Part shown: positions 38,139-50,117 of the stretch, piece by piece
Layout: each line of letters begins with the position of its first letter
Position numbering within the stretch: the first letter of the stretch is position 1
NCBI RefSeq assembly: GCF_019279795.1
Contig: NC_056737.1
Coordinates: 1,193,040,015-1,193,104,014 of the forward strand
Reading direction: 5' to 3'
Length of the DNA stretch: 64,000 bases
DNA from: Protopterus annectens
Lineage: Eukaryota; Chordata; Ceratodontiformes; Protopteridae
The notes under the pieces: generated by a model
What the model was told of the DNA's origin: nothing
Seen by the model: the letters and a program-made list of their open reading frames with translations, nothing else
Database searches by the model: none
Position numbers and translations under genes: made by a program

Positions 38139-38814
38139 GCTCGCAGTAATTTCCTGGGGAGTACAAGATGAATGAAGCTGTGTCCAGTATTGTGGCCTGC
38201 AGCCTACATATTCTTGCACAATCATGCCATTCTGGAGGGGGAGCTGCAGACACTTGCTGATGGGTCTGTGTAAATGGTCCAGCACCTTGGTGCTGTGGTG
38301 GCTGAGGATCCCATGCTTGTACATTTATCGACGTGACAGAATGGCCATATCCTGCTGTGGCCATACATCTCAGTTGTACAGATTCACACAGGTTACCCAG
38401 AGGCAGGGCTCATATATCTGGTCATTTCCTCTTCACGTTGTGGCTTATGAGCAGGTTTGTAGCCACCCAGTCCTGGGTTTGCAGGCAGGGACAGTATGGG
38501 CTCACATCAGAGTTTCAGACTTCACACACTCCATGGCATCCATGCCCCCCCCCCATTATTCTATCCTCTTCCTAACATTATTCAAGAGATATCTGATAAG
38601 TATCCCTATAGTTATCACTTCATCCCAGCAGTATTTAGGGGTTGGTCCCCAGTTCATGCAGTAGGACATGGTGGACATGCTACTGGGATTTGTCGACATG
38701 GCCTTGCATTTGTGTTCTGTATACTGTTATGTTGTGATTTGGGACTCCGTGAGATAACATACATTGGCAGGACGGGTGAGACACAGGCCTTTGACAGAGG
38801 ACTGCAGGGCATTT
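38139..38814 (+). repeat. 676-bp direct duplication, first copy
   Basis: Matches 40,151-40,826 with a constant 2,012-bp offset, no indels and one noticed substitution next to a C run (38,560 / 40,567 area). No domain is recognised. Frames of 146 and 80 codons are present in both copies, but that is expected from identity alone. Confidence 0.92.
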
Positions 38815-40150
38815 GGTAGTGATGCAGGCCATCTGTAGCAGGCCACTGCATTCTGTCACTCCTACAGTCCCAGGCTGCAAGCCACTGGATTCCCCTGGGG
38901 TGACAGGGTAGGTGTGCAAGGTGTGAATGGCAATAGTCTCTGTCCTTATTAATCCATTGGTGTGGATGCTGGCAGGGTGCTGCTTACAGCTAGCGACACA
39001 CCTGCATGGGACACCTCTTCAGCATGCTGCATTCTGTGGGTATTCCCATACAGAAGTGGGGGTCATATTGTACTCATCCCCAACAACAGGGATATGACCT
39101 GTGATGAACCTGTGGCTGATAGTGGGGAGAGCTGAGTGCATGTGCGCTATGGAAGCTTCTTGCAGCTGACTCTTAGATATATGTGAGGCATTCCCCTTAT
39201 TCTGGCTTGTGCAGGGACATCAGCAGTTTCTCAGTACTTCATAACTGTGCCTTTTGTGGTCTGCCAGTGATTGGCCAGACTACATCAGTATTCCATACTA
39301 CACAGACAACTAATGTACTGCTAACTTGTATGTACAATTCCAAAGGTGTATCTATTTAACAGTAATATTTTATACACTCTCTGTCTAGAGTACTTCCACC
39401 TGTGTACTGTGTGTATGTCTGGGCCCACATTCATGCCATGTCCATCTTTCATATGGTGACAGATATTACATATGAACAATTAATATGGATTACTGCTGGA
39501 ATGGGTCTTGCTAGGATGCATTGTGTTTGGCACTGCAGTTGTTAGAACTTGGTCCTGTCATCAACAGTACTGGCCATAGGCCACCAGAACACAACTCTCC
39601 ATGCCTACATGCTGACCACTTTCACACGATATACAACCCACAACAACCTAACACACAGAACCCTGAATATTGTACATGTGTAACAATCTACTTTGCTAGT
39701 TTGGCCAGCTCAGGTAATCTATGCTCCGCTGTTATTATACCCACACATACATGTTACTACATTTCTATGTAGGATTGTGGGGGGGGGGGGCATCTGACAA
39801 CTGTAAACATTTTCTATGACTGAATTGGTATTTCAGGTAGTCTGTTGACCTCCATTTCATTCTGTATTCTGACCTATCATGCAGAATAGAGGCATATCAG
39901 TGTAGTACATATATTAGGTTTTATTGACCTACACTTCAGTTTCAGACTTCTTACCCTTCAGAACTAACATCCAACTGCCTGACCTGTTGTAGTCTGTCTG
40001 TGTAGGTTTGGAGGGGGGCTGTTCTCCATTCCCATCAGTCAGAGGCTTTAGCACAGCCTTTCTTTTTGGTCATCTACACCTGTCCTGCTGGCTGAGACTG
40101 TATGTGAGGCCCACTGACATGCATGTGTGTGTCCTATGGTCACATATTTG
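38815..40150. other. Spacer between the 676-bp duplicates, nothing recognised
   Basis: No gene, transposon terminus or tandem repeat that I can support. Confidence 0.4.
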
Positions 40151-40826
40151 GCTCGCAGTAATTTCCTGGGGAGTACAAGATGAATGAAGCTGTGTCCAGT
40201 ATTGTGGCCTGCAGCCTACATATTCTTGCACAATCATGCCATTCTGGAGGGGGAGCTGCAGACACTTGCTGATGGGTCTGTGTAAATGGTCCAGCACCTT
40301 GGTGCTGTGGTGGCTGAGGATCCCATGCTTGTACATTTATCGACGTGACAGAATGGCCATATCCTGCTGTGGCCATACATCTCAGTTGTACAGATTCACA
40401 CAGGTTACCCAGAGGCAGGGCTCATATATCTGGTCATTTCCTCTTCACGTTGTGGCTTATGAGCAGGTTTGTAGCCACCCAGTCCTGGGTTTGCAGGCAG
40501 GGACAGTATGGGCTCACATCAGAGTTTCAGACTTCACACACTCCATGGCATCCATGCCCCCCCCCCGTTATTCTATCCTCTTCCTAACATTATTCAAGAG
40601 ATATCTGATAAGTATCCCTATAGTTATCACTTCATCCCAGCAGTATTTAGGGGTTGGTCCCCAGTTCATGCAGTAGGACATGGTGGACATGCTACTGGGA
40701 TTTGTCGACATGGCCTTGCATTTGTGTTCTGTATACTGTTATGTTGTGATTTGGGACTCCGTGAGATAACATACATTGGCAGGACGGGTGAGACACAGGC
40801 CTTTGACAGAGGACTGCAGGGCATTT
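40151..40826 (+). repeat. 676-bp direct duplication, second copy
   Basis: Copy of 38,139-38,814. Homology ends exactly where a PLE-like, AT-rich sequence begins at 40,827. Confidence 0.92.
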
Positions 40827-41400
40827 TGTTATATTTATACTTAGTACTTTTACTTAATTTTAAGGTCACACTTTAGATGTGGGTTGTCTACATCTTTGGA
40901 ATTTATATCAATTTTTAGTAAAAAGTTATTCATTTGTTTTATTATGTCGTTCCCCCTTTTAAAATAATGTATACTTGGGAATGACTATTTAGCATTTTGC
41001 TTTTTAAATGTACATATGATTTTGTGACACTTTTTTCTTGTGTATTTTTATTTCTTAGGAAATATACTGAATTTTACTTGGGTTTGACTGTGCCAAAATA
41101 CTGTGTCTTTTTGTATTGTCACAGTCTTTTAACTACATCAACAGTTTAGCATGTATTTAAACTATGCCTGAGGCTTTTTGCATTTTACTTCTTCAGTTTA
41201 ATGCAGGCATCTTGTTGCATAATTTGTGGTTAATTGATAGCAGTTGACTTCAATTAACTTTCAGTATTTAACTGCTTGTGTTTGGTTGCCTTTGTATCCT
41301 CTGAAGAAGCCACCATATGTGTGTGGCTTACGCTGTGATTTTCTGTTTTAATAAATTGCGTTTAGGACTGTGAGGGCTTCTGCCTTGTTCTTTGGTTTCC
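40827..41400 (+). mobile_element. Penelope-like 3' end (uncertain)
   Basis: AT-rich, then CTGAAGA (41,301-41,307) followed by a hairpin AGCCAC..GTGGCT, and AATAAA near 41,350 with a TTGCGTTTAGGACTG tail. The order matches the terminal regions of the PLE at 33,300-33,440. The GAAA box of a hammerhead is not conserved here (TTAC). No coding part is seen. Confidence 0.35.
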
Positions 41401-42212
41401 TTGCTTTCAGACATATTGATTTATGAGAGCAAAAGCAGCCCCATATAATTTTGTTGGTTTTGTTAGGTAACATTTCCCTGTCTGTGTACACCAGTGATGT
41501 AGAGTTTGTGGGAAAAACCAGAGTGATATGTGTTTGCATAGTTTATAGTAGTGTGCTGGGCTGGGCTGGTCTGCTGCCTGTGTAATTGGCTGATTCTGAT
41601 ACATTCCATCTGCCAGCTATGCTAGTTCTCCTTGATTGCCTTCCTACTGCTGTTTTCCCTTCCCATTCCCTTCCTGTTTTAGCCCTGAGGTGCGCTGCAC
41701 AAACCCAGTGCTCAGATGTGAACGAAGCTGCAATTTCCTGTTTTTGTTTTTTTTTTGTTTGTTTAAAACCCGGTGCGTGGCATGCACACCCGTTTAGGCA
41801 ATATAAATACTGTTAGGCACCTTCAGACACACTCCCTTCCTTAGCTGTGCTTAGCTAAGGGAAAACACGGGTCACAGAGCTCCAATAAGCTTACAGCATG
41901 TATGACACACACCCTTATGAAGTCATACCCCCTTATGAAGTCATCTAGTTCTTAGGCTTACAGCATGGTATTACTGCACCTACATGGTTGGGTGCAATCT
42001 AGCACTGAAGGGAAATCTGTGATTCAGTATCATTGCCCTCATTTGCATAGGATTGACTGCTAATGCATGGTTACAAAACCAAAACTCAGCCTTCCCCCTT
42101 AGCAACCTCTATTCCATGGTCTTGTTGTAGTATGCATGCCATTGACTACTATGGCAAACTTATGATTTTGGTTTAAAAGCTTATTTCCTGGGTTTTTTTA
42201 TTATTTTCAGGC
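41401..42212. other. No gene; one clear small palindrome
   Basis: CCTTAGCT GTGCTT AGCTAAGG at 41,839-41,860. A short direct repeat CCCTTATGAAGTCAT lies at 41,910-41,945. Otherwise unremarkable. Confidence 0.45.
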
Positions 42213-42643
42213 CGATTTCGTTTGTGCACCATGGCCCTATGCTTAAACAGCTGAAATCGACAAAAAAAAGTAAATTTTTATAATTTTGAAATTAATTTTC
42301 ATGCCTATGGCCATATATTTGGCCTTTGGCATGCCTAAACTTTCTAATACATGCGTTTGTATGAGCTGTCATGCCTCCGTTTTGTAGTTTGCAGAAATGT
42401 GTTCACCTACTGGCTGAATACATTTCTGGAGTCTACACTATTCCCGCATGGATGCCTGCCTGCTTCCTGGATCACTAATTCACCTCATTTGCATGTTTTT
42501 TACCAGAAAATGAGGTAATTAGCATACAGGGGTTGTGTCCATGCAGGAATAGTGCAGGAGCGCTCGTGCACATCCCAGGAGCTTATTCCTGGCTCGCCCA
42601 TTAGCCATATTGCCTGCAGCAGCTCTTGCACTATTCCTGTGCA
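42213..42643. repeat. Second train of palindromes
   Basis: Five inverted repeats in a row: 42,213-42,259 (CGATTTC..GAAATCG), 42,300-42,333 (34-bp near-palindrome from CATGCC to GGCATG), 42,392-42,428 (CAGAAATGT..ACATTTCTG), 42,482-42,516 (ACCTCATTT..AAATGAGGT) and 42,542-42,643 (GGAATAGTGCA..TGCACTATTCC). It ends next to an AT repeat, as the train at 5,253-5,643 begins after one. Confidence 0.55.
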
Positions 42644-42675
42644 CACCGTGCAGAGCTTGCTGAAGCCTGTGGAGT

Positions 42676-42724
<49 letters not shown>

Positions 42725-42745
42725 TATATATAGATATATATATAC

Positions 42746-42809
<64 letters not shown>

Positions 42810-42816
42810 GATACAG

Positions 42817-42870
<54 letters not shown>
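42676..42870. repeat. (AT)n then (GT)n compound microsatellite
   Basis: AT to about 42,808, GT from about 42,818. Confidence 0.97.
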
Positions 42871-42872
<2 letters not shown>

Positions 42873-43798
42873 ATGTATATTTAAAAATACAGACATATCA
42901 AAACATAGACACTACAGTTTTGATACCAAAATACTGACTGTTCATAATACTGCCACACAAAAATTCCTAACTAAAAATATCTTCATTAACTTAATAGATA
43001 AAAAGAAATGTTACGCTTTTGCAAACAGCTTACATTAAAAACAATCAAACAAAAAAACTCCCTAAAAAACATAAGGCAAGGTTTATCTGAATAGTGGTAG
43101 TGCTATGGAAAAGGTTTTTCAAAGGTAAAGTACAAGGTTAGGGTTGTTATAGGGACAGGGCAGAGTTAGGGTTGGCATACATTAAGAGGATCTGCAGGGA
43201 AGTTTTCTTACAGAACAACAAAAAGTGAACTAATATTACTTATATTTCAAAATATTCAACAAACTGAAAGTAATTAATACTGAAAAAACTGCATGAGTTC
43301 TAATCACTAAAACTTTCTGTATGTAATACAAAAATTTTAAGACAAGGAAATAAAAATAAGGTCAGCCTACCTTCATGAAGATCACGGACCACTGTAAAAA
43401 CAAGAAAAAATGGGTTAAAGCAACCATATAATTGTATGCTCCTATCATGAACAGAAGGACAGAAAGAGAAAAACATACAGAGACATGGCATCCTAAAAGC
43501 TAAATTTGCTTCTAGAAACACTAAAGAAATGATGAGTCATGAACATTCTATAAACATCATTTAAATGTTTTCATCATTTGCAAATCTGATTAATGTTATG
43601 ATGGGTCTATCTTTTCAATGACACATAAAGATACAATATCAGTACTGCCATGACAGTAGGTCATGGATTATAGGGATGGGACTGCTCTGGGAATGCGAAG
43701 TTGCAGGGGTACTGTTATGGGACTACTTGTCATATGCAATGCAAATACAGTAAATGATGCTGCTCTGTAAACCCTGAAGGGCACTGCGTAGTACTGCT
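42871..43798. other. AT-rich, no recognised feature
   Basis: No supported gene or transposon. Confidence 0.4.
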
Positions 43799-43912
43799 CA
43801 TAGGTTCATCGGTTCATAGGTTCATAGGTTCATAGGTAGATACTAGGCTATTGGCCCAAGGGCCTACATAAGCCTAGCCAACAAGGTTCCCTGGCTTATG
43901 CCACCCAAGAAA
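43799..43912 (-). mobile_element. CR1-like 3' tail fragment
   Basis: Octamer repeats TTCATAGG (x4, one variant) followed by GATACTAGGCTATTGGCCCA and AAGCCTAGCC, the inverted end of the CR1 3' UTR seen at 16,013-16,080. An extremely 5'-truncated copy next to the start of the satellite. Confidence 0.85.
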
Positions 43913-43919
43913 GATATGT

Positions 43920-44959
43920 GGTTTAAGGTGACGGCACCACTCTGCGAACATGATACAAGCGTACTGCCATGGTACTTCTCAGTGAATGTGATGTAGGTAT
44001 TATCTGATGGTTGTGAATCTGATGTAGGCACACTGTAATGATATTGCACTGTCAATGTGGTCTATGCATGTTGTAATGGTACCACTTCATAAACATGATT
44101 CACATGTACTGCTATGGTACTTCTCAGGGAATGCGATGTAGGTATTATCTGATGATAATGCATTATGAGTGTGATGTAGGGACACTAATGATACTACACT
44201 GTGAATGTGGTGTACTCATACTGTGATGGAACTGATCCATGAACATGATACAACTGTAATGCCATGATACGTTTCAGTGAATGTGATGTAGGTATTCTCT
44301 GATGGTACTACACTGTGAGTGTGATGTAAGCATGCTGTAATGATACTGCACTAAGAATATGGTGTATGCATACTGTGATGGTACTGCTCCATGAACATGA
44401 TACAAATGTAATGCCATGGGACTTTTCAGTGAATGTGATGTAAGTATTATCTGATGGTTGTGAGTCTGATGTAGGCACACTGTAATAATATTGTACTGTG
44501 AATATGGCCTATGCATGTTGTAATGATACTGCTCCACGAACATGATTCACATGTACTGCCATGGTACTTCTCAATGAATGTGTGTGAGTCTGATGTAGGC
44601 ACACTGTAATGATATTGCACTGTGAATGTGGCCTATGCATATTGTAATGGTATCACTCTGCGAACATGATTCACACATACTGTCATGGTACTTCTCAGTG
44701 TATGTGATGTAGGTATTATCTGATGGCAATACACTGTGAGTGTGATGTAGGCACAATGTGATGATACTGCACTGTGAACGTGGTGTAATTCCTGCCATGG
44801 TACTTCTCAGTGAATGTGACGTAGGGATTATCTGATAGTTGTGAGTCTGATGTAGGCTCACTGTAATGATATTACACTGTGAATGTAGTCTATGCATATT
44901 GTAATGGTACCATTCCATGAACATGATTCACAGATACTGTCATGTACTTCTCAGTGAAT
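43920..44959. repeat. 37-bp satellite, block 1 (about 148-bp higher-order unit)
   Basis: Degenerate monomers with GTGAATGTGATGTAGG and TACTGCCATGG variants. The phrase ACTTCTCAGTGAATG recurs at about 43,976, 44,121, 44,272, 44,423, 44,568 and then at shortened spacing, i.e. every 145-151 bp or four monomers. Confidence 0.85.
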
Positions 44960-45545
44960 CATTGTGATAATCATCATCATCATCATCATCAACCCCCTTT
45001 TCCCCATTTTTGTACATGGGATTTGGGGTGCCATGTTAACTGTCATCATCTCTCAAAATTCGATGCTACACTCCTGACTTCAACACTCACGCCTGACTGT
45101 CACAGATCTTCCCTCACACAATCCAAGTCTTTGCTGTATGCCCCTGTTTCCTCTTACCTTCTTCCTGTCTGTCCAAAATCTCCTTCATCAGATTGCCTTC
45201 TGTTTTTCTGAACGTGTGCCCAAACCACCAAAATCTGTTCTATTTGATCTTTTCTACAATCGGAGCTACTTTGGCTTCTGCTCTTATGTCATCATTTCTT
45301 CATCCGTCCCACAGTGTGCATCCTACCATCCTTCTTAGTCACTTCATTTACATCACCTCTAGCTTCCTCATCTGCCCTGCATCTACTGATCAGGTCTCTG
45401 TACCATACAGTAGTACTGGTTGCACCACTTTTTTTGTATACCTTACTTTTCAGCTTCTTTAGCATTCTTCTGTCACACTCTACAACTGACACTCTATGCC
45501 ACTTGACTGCTAGCTTTGACTTCTTTATTCAGAATTTCCTTCTCC

Positions 45546-45773
45546 TCAACCACCCCTCCCCAGATACGTGAAGCTATTTACCTGGTCCACAATCTTCCCA
45601 ACTGTCTCACTTCTCATCTTATTTTGGTTTCTCCAATTTGCTGCCATTACTACTGTCTTAGCTGTACTGTGTTTCATCCTATGTCCCTTCAGGTTTGCAT
45701 TCCATTTCCCTATCCTTTGCTGAAGTTCTTGCTCAGAGTCTGCTTGTAATACCACATTGTCTGCATACAGCAA
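45546..45773 (-). pseudogene. RTE-like reverse transcriptase, catalytic YADD block
   Basis: MLYADNVVLQADSEQELQQR matches the RTE catalytic block, but the second aspartate of YADD is asparagine, so this copy could not be active. STAKTVVMAA and SFTYLG follow as usual. Confidence 0.75.
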
Positions 45774-45917
45774 CTTTGTTAAGCTGTCCCCTCCAACCTA
45801 TTTGGTAATGTAGTCCATCACCATTATGAGCATCAGTGGGCTCACAACTGAGCTCTGGTGCAAACCCATTCCCACTGGGAACTCCACCTTTGAGACCAAA
45901 CACTGTTCGTACTTGAC

Positions 45918-46502
45918 TTATTGTGCCTTGTACACAGTCTGCATTAATTCTATCAGTGTTTCTGGGGCTTCAAATAGCCATGGTACTGCCCAAATCAGCT
46001 TTCTTGGGACCTTCTCATATGCTTTCTCCAAGTCTAGGAATGCCCAATTGGACTCTTTCCTCAACTCTAGCTTCTTCTCAACTATTTGCTTCTCTGAAAA
46101 CATTGGGTGAGTTGCACTGCATCTCGATCTGAATCTAAATTGCTCATCTCCCATCTTCCTTTCTGTCACTCTGAATATCCATTTATCAGTCATCATCTTC
46201 AGAATTTTCATGCAGTGTGACAGGAGTTTGTTACCCCTGTACTGCCACAGTTGTGAATGTTCTCTTTGCTCTTGAACACTGGGATTAGTATGCTTATTCT
46301 TCAGCCATTTGGGATATGTCTTTCTCTCCGCATTGTGATAAGTACCTTTCAGGAGCCGTTTCTCGCCTGTCTCACTCAGCACCTTTATCATGTCTGCTTT
46401 GGCTTCATCTGAGCCTGTTGCTTTCGCTGTCTTTATTTTCCTTAATGCTCTTTTCTCTTCTTCTATGGTGGGCTCCTCCTTTTCTATGTTTTTTCTTTTC
46501 AT
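45918..46502 (-). pseudogene. RTE-like reverse transcriptase, fingers and palm
   Basis: 194 codons: IKTAKATGSDEAKADMIKVL, then NPSVQEQREHSQLWQYRGNK, KMGDEQFRFRSRCSATHPMF and AFLDLEKAYEKVPRKLIW, the RT block with the first catalytic aspartate. The usual Q.GFR.GRST block is eroded to QFRFRSRCSAT. Confidence 0.75.
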
Positions 46503-47177
46503 TCAGAAATTGTTAGAAGTACTCCTTCATCTGCCTTTGATGCCCTGTGTACTGGTGAGCAGGTTACACTGGCATCCCTTTATCTTTCTGTCTTTGCCTT
46601 GTAACCTGCTATAATTTCTTTGTGCCATCTACTGACTTACATTCCAGAAGTTGGTACAGTGCCCCTGATGCCTTGTTCTTTGCTACTGCAACTCCTTTAT
46701 TAGTTTCTTTGTTAGTCAACCAGTATTCCTTCCTAGCCTGGTCAGTCTTTTCTGTCTCCCACTTCCTTCTGCACTCCTTTTTTCTTTTGATGACTTCCTG
46801 GACTTCTGCATTTCACCACCAGCTTTCCTTATGTACCTTATTTCCTTAGCTGACTCAGCCACATATCTGGTCTGTAGTCCTCACACATGCTCTTTTGAAA
46901 TGCTGCCATTCTTCCTTAACTCCACCTATCTCCTCTTTTTCCTTCGGTGCTATAGGCGTGAGTATTTCCTTGAATGATTGTGCTTTCCCTCCAGTCAACT
47001 TCCAGGTCTTCTGCCAGGTCTCTGTTGACCTTAGAGCCTTCTCTGTCCACTGCTCATAGCTGATTGTGGCAACTAGTGATTTATGCTCTGGGCTAACAAT
47101 TTCACTGGGGATGATTTTGCAATCACTGATTCGACCCCAGTGCTCCTTTCTTTACTAGGAGGAAGTCTACCTGTGTT

Positions 47178-47826
47178 TCATGCTGTATGTGATCTTCTGA
47201 CTCTCTCTCTGAACCATGTGTTGGCTACTATCAAGCCATTTGCCAGACAGAAGTCTAGAATGGCCTCTCCTTCTTTATTCCTGGTGGCCCACCCATGTGG
47301 ACCCAGGTAGTCCTCATATCCTGTTCTGTCTGTCCAGATATGTGCATTCAAGTCACCCGTTATCAACATCAGTTCATGTTGCCCTGCTTTATCCATTAGG
47401 TGCTGCAACTGCTGACTGAATGCACTCTTCTTCACTCTCGCAACCCTGCTGTGGGACAAAGGCTGAGATTATAAATACAGTAAATACACTAGAGATTATA
47501 AACACTATAAATACACTGGAGCCAGCCATGAGTCTGTCAGTAATTCTGATGACATGCCTCACTGTCTTCTGAAGCCTCTCCCTCACCACAATTCCCAGAC
47601 CATTTCTAGCCTGTCCTTCTCCTGAGAAGTAGACTCTGAAACCCAAGCCAAGTGCCTTTGTGTCACTGCCTTTCCATCTTGTCTCTTGGTTGCATAGGAT
47701 GTCTAGCCTCCTCCTTGCCATCATGTCATCCCCTTCCAAACTCCACCCTGTCTGTGAACCTACAATGAGTGTAGCAATTGTTAGTTCATGTTTCGCAGGT
47801 TGATTGATTTTAAGTCCAGCTTTCAC
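47178..47826 (-). pseudogene. RTE-like endonuclease region
   Basis: Two frames: RRRLDILCNQETRWKGSDTK with the catalytic glutamate in QETRW, GLGFRVYFSGEGQARNGLGI and ITDRLMAGS (47,826-47,389), then LMLITGDLNAHIWTDRTGYE and NKEGEAILDFCLANGLIVAN (47,459-47,178). QETRWKGS..RNG.G and GDLNAH are the standard RTE/BovB endonuclease landmarks. The domain nicks target DNA for target-primed reverse transcription. A short TA-rich expansion (FIVFIISSVFTVFII) splits the first frame. Confidence 0.75.
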
Positions 47827-48189
47827 TCAACAGAGCTATCCCAAGTAAGCCATGCTGGTCAACTGGACACAGGTCAGCCAGTAACTAATTGACTCAGGAC
47901 TGTTAGGCTTTATGGCAAGTACACATTTGCCAATAGGGGCACATAAACCCTTCCTACTGTTAGCATGGCTCCCTGGCATAGGTCAGAGCAGGCTGGGTCC
48001 TCAACCCATTCTCACGGGCAAATATCCATGTCCATTTGGTGACATTAGTCAACATGACCAAATTACCTAGAGGTTCCATGTTATACCTTGATCCCACAGA
48101 ATTTTTGTGCTTGATTACATATAGTCTCTATTTGTCTGTTTCATGACTCTGAGCAAGTCATTAATCAGACATTTCTTTGGTTGTTCCGG

Positions 48190-50117
48190 AAAAGGGCAAT
48201 GTGTCCAGCTGACACTTTTTTACTGTGATGGTTCTCTTCCAGGATTGTGTTCTGCATAATATCGTTCTGTGAATGTGTATGAAGTAATGTGATGATCCAG
48301 ATTTGTGAATGTGATATGAAGCAATCCAATGATCCATATCTGTGAATATGATGCATTGTGATGGTAGTGCCTACTGAATGTGATGTGAGGTACTGCATCA
48401 GTAGAGTACTGAGAATGTGAAGTGTGACATAGGGATATTACTGCTCTAAGAATGTGATGTGAAGTAATAACATTGTATCATTGTACAAGTAGGTCTGGTG
48501 ATGGTGCCCTCTGTGAATGGATTAATGTATACTGACATGGTGCTTTTTGGTAGTGTCTATTGAATGTGATGTGGTGTACTGCATCAGTAGTGTACTGAGA
48601 ATGTGAAGTGTGACACAGGGATATTACTGCTCTAAGAATGTGATGTGAAGTAATAACATGGTATCACTGTACAAATGAGAGGTAGAGCTGGTGATGGTGC
48701 CCCCTGCAAATGTGATACTGACATGGTGCTTCACTGTAAATGAAATGTGGTGTACTGTGATGCTAGATAGGAGGGTTGTGTACTAATTCTTAGACGGTCA
48801 TATCTCACAGAATTCCACTTGCTCAAATGCAAAATTATCTCAGGTTCATAGACTTTGCAATTAGTCTGCAGACCATTACATTCCCAGCCAGTAACTAATG
48901 GTGAGAATCGATCCATATACCTTGTATTTGTGAGGTAAACACCTTAACAATTATGCCAACCCCAAACCCCACTGAGTTAGTATATAAAAGAAACGATTTC
49001 ATAGGGTGCAGTGAATGAACACTTTCAAACTCTTACAGCTAGTTACTATATCCCCAAGGTACACCTCTGTGTTTACAGTTTTGCATGCCAAGCATCTGTA
49101 TGTTGAATATTTCTCATGCAGCTGTCATGGTATTGTTCTGTAAATGACATCTGCGGTACTGTAGTAACGATCCTGTGTGAATGTGATTTGGGTACTGTTA
49201 TGATGGTGATCCTCTATGAATGCGATCCGTCATGTTGTGATGCTACTGATGATGATAATGGTGATGGTGGTGATGGTGATAATGATGATGATGATGGTGA
49301 TGATGGTGATGATGATGGTGATGATGATGATGGTGATAATTATGATGGTGATAATGGTGATGATGATGATGATGATGATGCTCTGTAAATGCAGTTTTGG
49401 TACTCTGATGTTCTGTAAATGTGATTTGGACAGCGTAATATTCTGTGAATATTATTTTCGGTACTGTGATGATGATGATGATGATGATGATGGTGATGGT
49501 GATGATGATGATGATGATGATGATGGTGATGGTGATGATGATGATGCTCAGTAAATGCAGTTTTGTTACTCTGACGTTGATCTGTAAATGTGATTTGGAT
49601 ACTGTGATGTTGTATGAATATTATTTTGGGTACTGTGATCATAATGATGCTTGAGAATGTGATTTGGGTACTGTGATGATGATGATGGTGATGCTCGGCA
49701 ATGTGATAGGGGGTATTGTGATGACATCCTGTGAATATGATCTGAGAATCTCTGATGATGATGCTCAGTTAATGTTATTTAGCTTACTGACATGGTGGTC
49801 TGTGAATGTGTTTTGTGATATTATGATGATGCTTTATAAATGTGATAAAATAATACTGTGATGCACTTTCTGTGAATGTGATTTAATGTACTGTGATGGT
49901 GTTCTGTGAACGTGATATGGGGATCTCTGATAATGATTCTCTATGAATGAGATCTAGGTACTGTGAAATGGTCTGTGAATGTGATTTGAGGTACTGTGAT
50001 AGTATTCTGTGAATGTGATATGGGGATCGCTGATGATGATTCTCTGAATGTGATTCATCATGCTGTGATGCTTCTGCTGATAATGATGGTTGTAATGATG
50101 ATGATGATGATGGTGAT
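48190..50117. repeat. 37-bp satellite, block 2, with GAT expansions
   Basis: Monomers GTGAATGTGATGTGAGG and similar. 48,365 and 48,551 start two copies of a 186-bp unit (five monomers). From 49,219 an ~0.8-kb unit begins that restarts at about 50,047. Long (GAT)n runs lie at 49,243-49,380 and 49,469-49,545. Confidence 0.85.

Larger units (their letters stand above)
44960..48150 (-). mobile_element. RTE/BovB-like LINE (near full length, decayed)
   Basis: On the minus strand: a 5' region from about 48,150, an apurinic-type endonuclease (47,826-47,178), reverse transcriptase (46,502-45,546) and a 3' end that is a short (GAT)n run at about 44,963-44,985. Trinucleotide 3' tails and total length near 3.2 kb fit the RTE clade. 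The wording of EN and RT resembles BovB-type proteins. Many stops and frame changes. It is inserted in the 37-bp satellite. The 5' border is approximate. Confidence 0.75.

Noticed and set aside
38224-38664. A 146-codon frame present twice (also at 40,236-40,676) that could be read as a conserved gene.
   Set aside because: The two copies are identical DNA, so conservation of the frame means nothing. Frames on the other strand are equally conserved, and no family is recognised. A faint resemblance to Harbinger transposase blocks did not hold up over more than a few residues.
45314-46614. Several plus-strand frames rich in Ser, Leu and Phe.
   Set aside because: Antisense shadows of the RTE-like reverse transcriptase on the minus strand.
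49116-49654. Asp- and Met-rich frames over the GAT runs.
   Set aside because: Pure products of trinucleotide repeats in the satellite; no start context, splice signal or non-repeat domain.
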